Assembly: GCA_002372015.1 (NCBI GenBank)
Contig: DFIA01000086.1
Location: forward strand, 1-24,256
Reading direction: 5' to 3'
DNA: 24,256 nucleotides
From: Bacteroidales bacterium UBA3709
GTDB lineage: Bacteria; Bacteroidota; Bacteroidia; Bacteroidales; UBA932
Shown: one piece after another, positions 15,925-22,711 of the stretch
Layout of the letters: each line of letters starts with the position of its first letter
Position numbering within the stretch: the stretch's first letter is position 1
Translations under genes and position numbers: made by a program
Notes under the pieces: model-generated
Told to the model about the DNA's origin: nothing
Databases searched by the model: none
Seen by the model: only the letters and a program-made list of their open reading frames with translations

Positions 15925-16488
15925 ATGAAACGCATTACCCTAATAATCATTCTGTCTCTTAGTTGTGTTTTTGCATCGGCCCAAACACTTGTAGTGTATT
16001 ATTCCCGTACAGGGAGCAACTATACAGCTGATGGTATTGTAGATCTTAAAGTGGGCAATACTCAGGTAGTGGCAGAGAAGATACAAAAGCTAACAGGAGC
16101 CGATATTTTTAGATTGGAAACAGTAAAATCTTATGCATTAGATTACTATGAATGTACGCGCGAGGCAAAAGAAGAACTTAGGACTAAGGCTCGCCCAGCC
16201 TTAAAATCCGATGTAGATATATCCAAATATAAAACAATTTATATAGGCTGGCCTTGCTGGTGGGGTACATATCCTATGTGCGTAGCAACTTTTTTAGAGG
16301 CTCATGACTGGAGTGGAAAAGTAGTGATACCATTCACCACACACGAAGGAAGCGGTTTTGGCTCCTCCATTCGTGATCTCAAAGCTGCAATCCCTTCTGC
16401 AGAAATAAAGAAAGGTTTGTCTATCCAGGGTTCCAAGGTAAATGGTGCCGATAAGCAAATAGAAAAATTTGTAAGCGAAAACAAATGA
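15925..16488 (+). CDS. Exported flavodoxin-like protein (flavodoxin_4 family)
   Basis: This 187-residue protein has the same fold and nearly the same block order as the preceding flavodoxin, but opens with a clear signal peptide (MKRITLIIILSLSCVFASAQ). The mature protein begins TLVVYYSRTGSNYT, closer to the canonical phosphate loop than its neighbour. It has RLETVKSYALDYYECTREAKEEL, IGWPCWWGTYPMCV and FTTHEGSGFGSSIRDLK. FMN binding is expected. An exported flavodoxin needs FMN outside the cytoplasm and a periplasmic electron donor, which is unusual but seen in Bacteroidales. The in-frame C-terminus is intact. It is immediately followed (1-base overlap of stop and next reading frame) by a broken NTF2-like gene. 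Confidence 0.9.
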   Translation: MKRITLIIILSLSCVFASAQTLVVYYSRTGSNYTADGIVDLKVGNTQVVAEKIQKLTGADIFRLETVKSYALDYYECTREAKEELRTKARPALKSDVDISKYKTIYIGWPCWWGTYPMCVATFLEAHDWSGKVVIPFTTHEGSGFGSSIRDLKAAIPSAEIKKGLSIQGSKVNGADKQIEKFVSENK

Positions 16489-16750
16489 ATGACAGCCCAA
16501 GAAGAAATAAAGATGCTGTATGAGAAAATGCTTTCGTATATGATAACAAAAGATACAGCATCCCTTGGCAAATTACTCGCAGAAAATAGTGTACTCATTA
16601 GAAGGTAGAAGTATCGTTAATGCAGCTGTTTATGGTGGTGGAAAGCATACGTGGAGACTTAAAATGACGGCCGAACTGGAGCAGATTGATGGACGGTGGC
16701 TAATTATGAAAACTATCACTGTCATATTCTTTGTCGTGGCGGTAAAATGA
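16489..16750 (+). pseudogene. Broken NTF2-like (SnoaL/DUF4440-type) gene
   Basis: The first frame from ATG 16489 gives 39 residues (MTAQEEIKMLYEKMLSYMIT... LLAENSVLI) and then a stop at 16606-16608. A second frame, offset by one, carries LEGRSIVNAAVYGGGKHTWRL and LEQIDGRWLIM. Together these match the start and end of SnoaL/DUF4440-like small proteins (usual length about 120), which have a middle section around a conserved HMTG-type strand. Here that middle, roughly 30 codons, is missing, and the frame is shifted where the parts join near 16600. The downstream part runs on into a hydrophobic tail unlike the family. The gene is therefore dead. In related gene sets such proteins accompany flavodoxins and AraC regulators. 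Confidence 0.7.
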
Positions 16751-17361
16751 ATTTTAATGCAGACATTGTGCTAATTTCTAATCCGTTTCTTAATTTGTAT
16801 AATCCGGAGCAGGTATGGGCCACCAAAGGATATATGTATATCAAGAATCACCCTGTTTTTCATTTAGATTCAGAAGAATGGAGTGTTATAGAAGCAGACT
16901 TTCAACAATTCTACAACAGAATTCACTCCAAGTTTGAACTTTTCTACAATGAAAAGGTGGGGCGTGTTTTTCAATTGTTATTAATGGATATGTGGGGCAT
17001 CTATTCAAGAGAAATGGAAAAAGCAGAAGCGAATGATACCTACTCAAACCTATTTATGCGTTTCCTAACCCTGCTTAGGCAGAATTGCCGCAGAGAGAGA
17101 GAAGTTGCCTGGTATGCAAACCAACTTTGCGTTACTCCCAAATACCTTTCTGCTATCAGCCGTAAGATAACCGGACAAGGTGCAGCACATTGGATAGAGT
17201 ACTACACCCTGCACGAGGTTCTGTTACTTTTGAACAATCCGGCTCTTACCCTTACCGAGATTACAGACCAGATGAATTTTCCTGCGCCACCGATGCTTAC
17301 CCGCTATTTGAAGCGTACAATAGGTCTGACACCATCAGAATATCGTAGCCGCAATCGCTAA
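16696..17361 (+). CDS. AraC-family transcriptional regulator, N-terminally shortened
   Basis: The C-terminal 95 residues form a complete AraC DNA-binding domain with two helix-turn-helix units: REREVAWYANQLCVTPKYLSAISRKITGQGAAHWI and LTLTEITDQMNFPAPPMLTRYLKRTIGLTPSEYR. The part before it is short. AraC proteins of this Bacteroidota type are usually about 290 residues with an N-terminal cupin-like sensing domain, while this one has 221 (from 16696) or 204 (from ATG 16747). The text IVLISNPFLNLYNPEQVW... HPVFHLDSEEW fits the linker end of the sensor domain, so most of the beta-barrel seems deleted. It could still bind DNA without its effector. The start overlaps the broken NTF2-like gene. Confidence 0.75.
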   Translation: MANYENYHCHILCRGGKMNFNADIVLISNPFLNLYNPEQVWATKGYMYIKNHPVFHLDSEEWSVIEADFQQFYNRIHSKFELFYNEKVGRVFQLLLMDMWGIYSREMEKAEANDTYSNLFMRFLTLLRQNCRREREVAWYANQLCVTPKYLSAISRKITGQGAAHWIEYYTLHEVLLLLNNPALTLTEITDQMNFPAPPMLTRYLKRTIGLTPSEYRSRNR

Positions 17362-17379
17362 GCATGGAATATACACTAC

Positions 17380-17904
17380 CTATATTGCCTTGATAAGTTT
17401 AGCCGGATTTCCACCTACAATGGTATTAGGGGCTACGTCTTTTGTAACAACAGCTCCTGCTGCAACAACTGAATTTTCTCCCACAGTAACCCCGGGTAGA
17501 ATAGTAGCGCCGGCACCAATCCATGCATTGCGACAGATGTGCACAGGCTTGCAAATCAGCAGGGCGCGATCGTTAAGATCATGATTGTTGGAGATAAGCT
17601 GGACGTTAGCTGCAATTAGTGCGTTATCGTCTATTGTAATACCTCCGCGAGACATCATAAGGCATCCGCCCATAATCATTACATTCTTGCCAATTGTAAC
17701 CTGATCTGCACATACAAGATTCAGTGGTGAGAGTACTCGACTTCCATCACCAATTTTGCCGCAGAATAATTCTTTTATCAGATTTTCATATTCTGGAGTG
17801 TAAGGTACTGTGTGATTGATTTTGAACAGCAAATTAACATCACGCATTCCACGTTCGAGTTCTTCTGGAGTGCATTTTCTTGGGTCCACTATAAATCCTT
17901 CCAT
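17380..17904 (-). CDS. Hexapeptide-repeat O-acetyltransferase (maltose/galactoside acetyltransferase-like)
   Basis: This 174-residue protein has the left-handed beta-helix hexapeptide pattern from about residue 55 to 165 (VTIGKNVMIMGGC, ITIDDNALIAANV, AWIGAGATILPGVTVGENSVVAAGAVVTKDV, ending GNPAKLI). The acetyl-CoA-dependent catalytic histidine is His108 in SNNHDL. The family includes maltose, galactoside and NodL-type acetyltransferases, which transfer acetyl from acetyl-CoA to sugar hydroxyls as trimers in the cytosol. The acceptor is unknown. The N-terminal segment (TPEELERGMRDVNLLFKIN) is shaped like the family's Mac domain but diverged. It converges with the AraC gene, 18 bases apart. 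Confidence 0.92.
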   Translation of the reverse strand: MEGFIVDPRKCTPEELERGMRDVNLLFKINHTVPYTPEYENLIKELFCGKIGDGSRVLSPLNLVCADQVTIGKNVMIMGGCLMMSRGGITIDDNALIAANVQLISNNHDLNDRALLICKPVHICRNAWIGAGATILPGVTVGENSVVAAGAVVTKDVAPNTIVGGNPAKLIKAI

Positions 17905-18021
17905 AATAGTTTGTTTGTAGTTTGATTTTCTTTTGTAAAAATAGACATTTTGTCCAACCGAGTTATTATCGTTTTTTCTGCAGATATTATCAATTTTCCC
18001 ATAATCTATAAGCAGTACGCA

Positions 18022-18054
18022 TTTGCTACTTAATAAAGATTTTATGTAAATTTG
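18022..18054 (+). promoter_or_regulatory. Promoter upstream of the ABM-like lipoprotein gene
   Basis: TTTG at 18022-18025, then 21 bases, then TAAATTTG at 18047-18054 matches the -33/-7 layout well. The expected leader before ATG 18131 is about 70 bases. A second -7-like box, TATTTTTG at 18105-18112, is closer to the start but has no matching -33. Confidence 0.55.
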
Positions 18055-18130
18055 TTAGGCATGCAAAATTGGTAGAATCCAGTTACTCGTTTCAAAACTT
18101 GCTGTATTTTTGTATTATAATGGTTATTTT

Positions 18131-18550
18131 ATGAAAAAGCTAACATTAACATTACTAACTGCAAGTCTTATTATGAGTTGTAATCAGACTCCAAAACATA
18201 GTAACATCCGGCAATCCGGAGTAATTACAGTAAATCTGTACTACACAGGCACTAACGGCAGTGCTAAAAAATTTGTAGAAGAAATGGAAAATAGTGGCAC
18301 CGCTCAAGCCATACGTCAGGAAAAAGGCAATTTACGATATGACTATTTCTTTTCCTCGGCCAATCCGGAAACAGTTCTTTTGATAGATAGTTGGACTAAT
18401 CAGGAAGCAATTGATGCTCATCATAAGTCGCCGATGATGAAGACAATCACTGCGCTTCGTGAAAAATACAATCTGCACATGACGGTTGAACGCTATTACC
18501 GAGCCGAACAGGATATGCCTGCCAAAGATGAGGCTTTTATCAGAAAATAA
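18131..18550 (+). CDS. ABM-domain (antibiotic biosynthesis monooxygenase-like) lipoprotein
   Basis: ATG 18131 is chosen over an in-frame TTG at 18110 because it starts a lipoprotein signal (MKKLTLTLLTASLIMSC, lipobox Cys17). The 139-residue product then has a small ferredoxin-like alpha/beta ABM domain: GVITVNLYYTGTNGSAKKFVEEME, GNLRYDYFFSSANPETVLLIDSWTNQEAIDAHHKSPMMKTI. The ESW/DSWxxxxxxxxHxxS motif is typical of YgiN-like quinol monooxygenases and haem-degrading relatives. ABM enzymes are normally cytosolic cofactor-free or quinol-oxidising proteins, so a lipid anchor is unusual. The role is probably detoxification or quinone handling, inferred from the fold and from the redox genes around it. 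Confidence 0.86.
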   Translation: MKKLTLTLLTASLIMSCNQTPKHSNIRQSGVITVNLYYTGTNGSAKKFVEEMENSGTAQAIRQEKGNLRYDYFFSSANPETVLLIDSWTNQEAIDAHHKSPMMKTITALREKYNLHMTVERYYRAEQDMPAKDEAFIRK

Positions 18551-18574
18551 ATGATTATAGAAGGTACTACTAAT

Positions 18575-18592
18575 GTTTGTAAAGTTGCAAAC
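18575..18592. promoter_or_regulatory. Dyad-symmetric operator candidate before the flavin reductase gene
   Basis: GTTTGTAAAGTTGCAAAC is an 8-bp inverted repeat with one mismatch around a 2-base centre, 35 bases upstream of the ATG at 18627. Size and symmetry suit a dimeric helix-turn-helix regulator. No promoter box of the TAnnTTTG type is clear nearby. Confidence 0.35.
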
Positions 18593-18626
18593 AGAAAATT
18601 ATAAATGAATATAAATTGAGGGAATT

Positions 18627-19199
18627 ATGAAAAAAGATTTAGGACTCGTACAGGCTATTTATCCGATGCCTGTACTTATGGTAGCCGCTTACGATGAAAA
18701 CGGCAAGGTAAATGTAATGAACGCAGCATGGGGTATGATTTGCGCCATGGACAAGGTTGCTCTTTTTATAGACGAGGAACATAAAACCACGCAGAATATT
18801 CTGAAAAGCAAAGCATTTACGGTTAGCATAGCCGATCGCAATCATATAGATGTGGCAGACTTTTTCGGTATTGCTTCCGGCAATAAGATGAACGATAAAT
18901 TTGAGCGTACCGGCTATACTGCTGTTAAGAGCCAACATGTAAATGCTCCAATAATAGATGAGTTTCCTGTGGTAATGGAATGCAACTTGGCCGATGTTAT
19001 CAGCAACGATTATATGTACTGTATTGTAGGCCACATTGTTAATGTGGCAGCCGATGAAAAAGTACTTTCGGATAACGGAAAGATTGCTCCCGAAAAGCTG
19101 AATGCACTTATATTCGATCAGTTTCAGCATGGCTACTATGTTACAGGTGAGAAAGTGGGCAAAGCCTGGGATGCCGGTAAGAAACTAATGAACCGATAA
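18627..19199 (+). CDS. Flavin reductase-like protein (FMN-binding split barrel)
   Basis: This 190-residue protein starts MKKDLGLVQAIYPMPVLMVAAYD and has the flavin-reductase-like split-barrel pattern: NGKVNVMNAAWGMICAMDKVALFI, EEHKTTQNILKSKAFTVSIAD, and a late PVVMECNLADVI ... IVGHIVNV. There is no signal peptide. This is the DIM6/NTAB-related group, which binds FMN and in characterised cases reduces flavins or acts in flavin-dependent redox reactions; the substrate is not known here. It lies 76 bases after the ABM lipoprotein with its own possible operator. The gene order links it to the same flavin-centred cluster. Confidence 0.9.
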   Translation: MKKDLGLVQAIYPMPVLMVAAYDENGKVNVMNAAWGMICAMDKVALFIDEEHKTTQNILKSKAFTVSIADRNHIDVADFFGIASGNKMNDKFERTGYTAVKSQHVNAPIIDEFPVVMECNLADVISNDYMYCIVGHIVNVAADEKVLSDNGKIAPEKLNALIFDQFQHGYYVTGEKVGKAWDAGKKLMNR

Positions 19200-19242
19200 A
19201 TATATTCTTTATTTGCCGGATAGAACAGCATCTAAATAGTCT

Positions 19243-19270
19243 TTTGCCAAAAAGATTATTCTTATATTTG
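19243..19270 (+). promoter_or_regulatory. Promoter of the structured leader/small RNA
   Basis: TTTG (19243-19246) and TATATTTG (19263-19270) are 16 bases apart, a little shorter than the usual 19-21. A start of transcription near 19277 would place the structured RNA at 19286-19358 at the very beginning of the transcript. Confidence 0.5.
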
Positions 19271-19276
19271 TGGTAG

Positions 19277-19358
19277 AAATCATTTAAGACCGCATAGAAA
19301 GTTCCTACATTCTTTTGGCAAGGCCTCGGCCTTGATTTACTTTCCGCGGTCTTTTTTT
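19277..19358 (+). ncRNA. Structured leader or small RNA ending in an intrinsic terminator
   Basis: The predicted fold has an outer stem AAGACCGC (19286-19293) with GCGGTCTT (19346-19353). It continues through GAAAGT (19297-19302) with ACTTTC (19339-19344). Inside is a terminal hairpin CAAGGCCTCGGCCTTG (19319-19334), and the outer stem runs straight into a T7-rich tract (19352-19358). That is a textbook intrinsic terminator topped by extra structure, placed 9 bases before the ATG of the next gene. It is either an independent small RNA of about 80 nt or a premature terminator (attenuator) in the leader of the 646-residue gene. I do not recognise a known RNA family. The transcription start is inferred from the promoter box. 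Confidence 0.6.
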
Positions 19359-19367
19359 ATTGAAAGC

Positions 19368-21308
19368 ATGGATTCCAAACTGATAAAACTTTTTGGTTGC
19401 GCATTAACAGATTCGCCACTTGTAAATGATACAAGGGCTTTGCAACTGCGAGCTCTTAAATTGGGGTATATTATAGACCCTCAGGTTTTGAATGTTGATG
19501 TAGAGAGGTTTCTTGATGAAGAGAAGTTCGATGCTAACTCTACTTTTTATACTACTTGGAGAGACGTTAAGGCAAAGAACCGGCTTGAACTTTTTTGGGA
19601 TCAGATAGAGCATTATGCAACAACATACGGCACAGATTTTACTGCCGGTTACGGATATGTTCCAAATCCTGAGATAGGCAAAGAGAAAGAAATAAAGATA
19701 GATTTTTCTTCCTATAAGCTTATTGCCAGAATCACTGAGGAACAACTATATAATAGGTGTATGGCAATGATCAGTAGTTCAATAGCCTTAAAAAGCGATA
19801 CCGTCAAATTACTCTGCAACTATATACTCACTTGCCATAAAAAGAGTTTAGTTGCCGCACCGTCTGCGCTTATTGCTACTGAAGATAACTTTCAACCTGC
19901 CGAAATTGATTTAGATGGTATTGCAAATCGTGAGGCTGCGGCAATAATTTCTGATGCCATGGGTGTGAGGCCATCCAAACCTATAGAACTCTTTAGGTTT
20001 ATAATCTATAAGACAACAAGTGAGAGTATGCTGATAAAATCGGAAACTTTGTGTAACTTGATTTTCCTTAATGCCGACAAGTTTGACTTTAACACCCTTA
20101 GCTCTACTGAGTTAGAAAAACTTGCCTCCATTTTTTATCGCTTAAAGCCTCTCTTTCTTGCTTTCAGAAGCAAGAGCAATAATCTATTTGACACCAAACT
20201 AAAAAGGATGGGAAGTATGCCAAGTAAAAACAGGCATGTCATTAATAAGATAAGGCGATTGGCCGTGAAGCACCACAAGCCAATGCTGCTCGGATTCTGG
20301 GAGGGCGTCTTGAGTGGTGTACATAATTTGGATGAGGTAGAAAATAAGATAGGGGAACTTTCCAACTTCAAGATAATAAGACTAATGCAAGCCCTGTCTG
20401 AAAGGCTTATAATTGCAGATGGCAGCAAATTTGAACAATTATATATAGTTCGCAATGGCAAAGCATTTATCAGAACCTATAACACAGGAGAGGTGGAAAG
20501 GTTTGCAGCTCTTAAAGAGTACTATGGGAAATTATATAATTTGCTGCGAAATAAATTGTTAGAGAATATTTCGCATAATAGCTGCACTATAAAGTTTCCA
20601 GAAAAATTGGTGCTTGCGGCTCCTACATCGGAGAAGAACTTTATTGGCAATATACCTTTTGGCTCCTATTATACCACAGCAGAGCATAACTATTTTGGCA
20701 TATATTGGAGAAATGATTGGGGAGCGCACGACTTTGACCTCAGTTTTGTTAGTTGGAGAGGCATAAAGACCGGCTGGAACGAGAATTATAATACAGGAGA
20801 TACAGTTTACTCAGGAGATATAACCAATGCGCCTAATGGAGCAAGCGAAATTATTTATGCCAAAGAGAGTTGTCCCGATGGAGTATTTTATTGCAACCGA
20901 TATGACGGCAATGAAAACAGTGTATTCCGCCTTTTCTTTGGTAGAGAGGATATTGTAAATCTTACCGAGAACTATATGGTAAACCCTGCAAGCATTGAAA
21001 TTAGCCAGGATATTGTTTCTGAAAAGAGAGAAAAAATGTTGGGAATAGTCTCAAACGGACGGCTCTTTTTGGTAGATCTCTCGCTTTCAAACACAAGAGT
21101 AAGCAACTCCATGAGAAAGGGTGTTACAGAAAGAATTATGGCCCGCAAGGTTCACTGCTTTATCAACCTCAGAGAGTTGTTTTTAGAGGCGGGATATAGA
21201 GATGCCGACCAACTTTCAGCAGAAGAGTTGGAAGCTGTTTCTCAAAGTGGTAAACTGATAGATCTTTCCGAACTCAAAAGGGATACAATTATAGCGCTGT
21301 TCAGTTAG
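19368..21308 (+). CDS. Unrecognised 646-residue protein with a possible TerD-like C-terminal region
   Basis: ATG 19368 is chosen; an in-frame TTG at 19332 would put the terminator hairpin inside the coding region. The first half (about 1-420) is helical and soluble, with a basic patch (TKLKRMGSMPSKNRHVINKI, followed by RRLAVKHH) around residues 282-309. The second half turns to beta-rich sequence: YFGIYWRNDWGAHDFDLSFV (444-461) and YSGDITNAPNGASE (481-494). This pairing of a D-x-D-L-S strand with SGD...APxGASE resembles TerD-like calcium-binding beta-sandwich proteins, but I hold that only as a hint. No signal peptide or membrane segment. It is followed after 51 bases by the 131-residue gene. 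Function unknown. Confidence 0.85.
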   Translation: MDSKLIKLFGCALTDSPLVNDTRALQLRALKLGYIIDPQVLNVDVERFLDEEKFDANSTFYTTWRDVKAKNRLELFWDQIEHYATTYGTDFTAGYGYVPNPEIGKEKEIKIDFSSYKLIARITEEQLYNRCMAMISSSIALKSDTVKLLCNYILTCHKKSLVAAPSALIATEDNFQPAEIDLDGIANREAAAIISDAMGVRPSKPIELFRFIIYKTTSESMLIKSETLCNLIFLNADKFDFNTLSSTELEKLASIFYRLKPLFLAFRSKSNNLFDTKLKRMGSMPSKNRHVINKIRRLAVKHHKPMLLGFWEGVLSGVHNLDEVENKIGELSNFKIIRLMQALSERLIIADGSKFEQLYIVRNGKAFIRTYNTGEVERFAALKEYYGKLYNLLRNKLLENISHNSCTIKFPEKLVLAAPTSEKNFIGNIPFGSYYTTAEHNYFGIYWRNDWGAHDFDLSFVSWRGIKTGWNENYNTGDTVYSGDITNAPNGASEIIYAKESCPDGVFYCNRYDGNENSVFRLFFGREDIVNLTENYMVNPASIEISQDIVSEKREKMLGIVSNGRLFLVDLSLSNTRVSNSMRKGVTERIMARKVHCFINLRELFLEAGYRDADQLSAEELEAVSQSGKLIDLSELKRDTIIALFS

Positions 21309-21359
21309 TATCATTATAAAAATAAATACGATACACCGTTTGAAAGGTTTGATATAGTT

Positions 21360-21755
21360 ATGGAATTCAAAGAAGGAAAGGGATGGCGATGCTGCTATGA
21401 TCCAAGTACCGGTATCTATACAGCACAAATTGGTGGTGGTGTTAATCAGGATTTATATGAGATAACAAAAGAAATTTACGACAGTGTGGATAATCCTGAT
21501 ATAGAATGGCCTGGGAGTCTTATAGGTGAAGGCCGCCTGCTGTTTAAGGCAGTAAATGATCGCTGTGGGCCGCCATATACGGTTATATTAGACTCTGATT
21601 ATCAAAAACTATGCCCTTGGGCAGACGCAACCACAACAGGAAAAGTATGGGACGATGATATGACAGATGTAGTTGTGGAAGTACTCGCCTCACAGAAGAA
21701 TAATCGCAAGCAACGCCGCAAAAAACGCGAAGAACGCACAAAGAAGAAGCAGTAA
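21360..21755 (+). CDS. Unrecognised 131-residue protein with a highly basic tail
   Basis: I do not recognise the family. The compact N-terminal domain (about 1-108) begins MEFKEGKGWRCCYDPSTGIY and has several aromatic and acidic positions (DNPDIEWPGSLIGEG, WADATTTGKVWDDDM). The last 20 residues are almost all Lys/Arg with a few Gln and Glu (NNRKQRRKKREERTKKKQ), a tail likely to bind nucleic acid or an acidic surface. It follows the 646-residue gene by 51 bases on the same strand with no terminator visible in between, so both are probably one transcript and may cooperate. Confidence 0.75.
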   Translation: MEFKEGKGWRCCYDPSTGIYTAQIGGGVNQDLYEITKEIYDSVDNPDIEWPGSLIGEGRLLFKAVNDRCGPPYTVILDSDYQKLCPWADATTTGKVWDDDMTDVVVEVLASQKNNRKQRRKKREERTKKKQ

Positions 21756-21830
21756 GTTAGGGAGTTATGGGGAAGACTATATAAGCTGACAAAATCAAAA
21801 TATTTAGGAGGGCGATGACTTATTGCGTGT

Positions 21831-21866
21831 TTTGTTTGCTTGATTAGGCGGATTTAAGTAAGTTTG
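21831..21866 (+). promoter_or_regulatory. Promoter-like element before the serine-rich ORF
   Basis: TTTG at 21835-21838 (a second copy at 21831-21834) is followed after 20 bases by TAAGTTTG at 21859-21866, an excellent match to the Bacteroidota promoter layout. Transcription would start about at 21871, right at or inside the ORF start codons at 21869 and 21872. Confidence 0.5.
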
Positions 21867-21868
21867 CA

Positions 21869-22276
21869 ATGATGAATTGTTTTGTTCTGATATTCTCTTT
21901 GCTGTTGTCCCTGTTTTCCGGGGGCATATCGGATAATGTTAGCGAGGTTTCATTTTCCGAAAGCCGATATTCTGTTTCCGAACGTTCATCATCTGAGAAT
22001 GCGATGGACTGTGCCTTTAGCAGGGACATCTGCATTACTGCTATCCAAGGATATTCTTTTACTGGAAACAACAGCACCAACTTCGTTTCTATCCGGACTA
22101 CGAATACTGGACATAGGGCTTCGTTTCAGACTAAATCGACTTTCCGCATGGTTAAATTGGGGAAGGTCATAGATAATAATAATCTTCATCCGTTCCTGAC
22201 GCCTTCTTTTGTAGCATTGTCGGGAACTCGTACTTTTGAAAGGTATTTGTATTCGATCTGCCGACTACGGATTTAG
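21869..22276 (+). CDS. Doubtful serine-rich ORF (135 residues)
   Basis: The frame is open from ATG 21869 (or 21872) to TAG at 22274. It starts with a hydrophobic signal-like stretch (MMNCFVLIFSLLLSLFSGG) followed by a serine-rich part (SFSESRYSVSERSSSENAMD) and a C-terminus LYSICRLRI. I find no known domain. The opposite strand is also open over much of the same stretch (22080-21844), which weakens any coding claim, and the promoter-like box would give an mRNA starting at the ATG. This may be a real small exported protein, or a non-coding repeat-type segment with chance ORFs. It lies between the unknown pair and a decayed exchanger gene, in what looks like an accessory patch. Confidence 0.3.
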   Translation: MMNCFVLIFSLLLSLFSGGISDNVSEVSFSESRYSVSERSSSENAMDCAFSRDICITAIQGYSFTGNNSTNFVSIRTTNTGHRASFQTKSTFRMVKLGKVIDNNNLHPFLTPSFVALSGTRTFERYLYSICRLRI

Positions 22277-22334
22277 CAGAAAGGTATCTCTTTCTATCGA
22301 ATATTTTATCAATTATCTTTCATAAACATCAGTG

Positions 22335-22704
22335 ATGACAATTATATTGTTGCTGGTCGGTTTAGGACTGATTGTTCTGGGCGCAGACTGGCTTGTGGAC
22401 GGAGCTTCCGGAATTGGCAACCAGCCTGATGGCTGCACTCAAAGGACGGGATCAACTCGCACTGGGGAATATACTGGGGTCGAACGTATTCAATATACTT
22501 TTGATTCTTGGGGCATCGGCCTTGGTTACTCCGCTTTTATTAGCATCAGTAAATATGGTGGATGCCTCTGTTCTGCTTCTTAGCGCACTTTTGTTGCTAT
22601 TGTGGGCCTACTCCGGCCGAAGGCTTCGGATTGACCGCTGGGAAGGAGGTGTTATGCTGGCACTTTTCGCCGCATATTACGTTTATCTATTCTATAAACT
22701 TTGA
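22335..22704 (+). pseudogene. Na+/Ca2+ exchanger (CaCA, YrbG-like) remnant with large internal deletion
   Basis: From ATG 22335 the first frame reads MTIILLLVGLGLIVLGADWLVDGAS, the start of a YrbG-like CaCA antiporter. At about 22400-22412 the protein sense jumps to another frame, ELPELATSLMAALKGRDQLALGNILGSNVFNILLILGASALV, which is the alpha-2 repeat near the end of the same family. It then runs to the normal hydrophobic C-terminus (EGGVMLALFAAYYVYLFYKL). Full-length members have about 310-320 residues; here the two ends add up to about 120. The central part, including the rest of alpha-1, is gone and the frame is broken, so no antiporter can be made. The two small membrane protein genes follow directly. 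Confidence 0.85.
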
Positions 22705-22711
22705 CAATTAT

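Noticed and set aside
19332..19367. TTG-extended start of the 646-residue gene
   Set aside because: It would translate through the terminator hairpin and T tract. ATG 19368 is the sensible start.
21844..22080. Minus-strand open frame opposite the serine-rich ORF
   Set aside because: No family features and no promoter seen. Kept only as a reason to doubt the opposite ORF.
22562..22711. Fifty-residue N-terminal extension of membrane paralogue A
   Set aside because: This stretch is the out-of-frame shadow of the exchanger C-terminus; its paralogue starts at the equivalent of ATG 22712.
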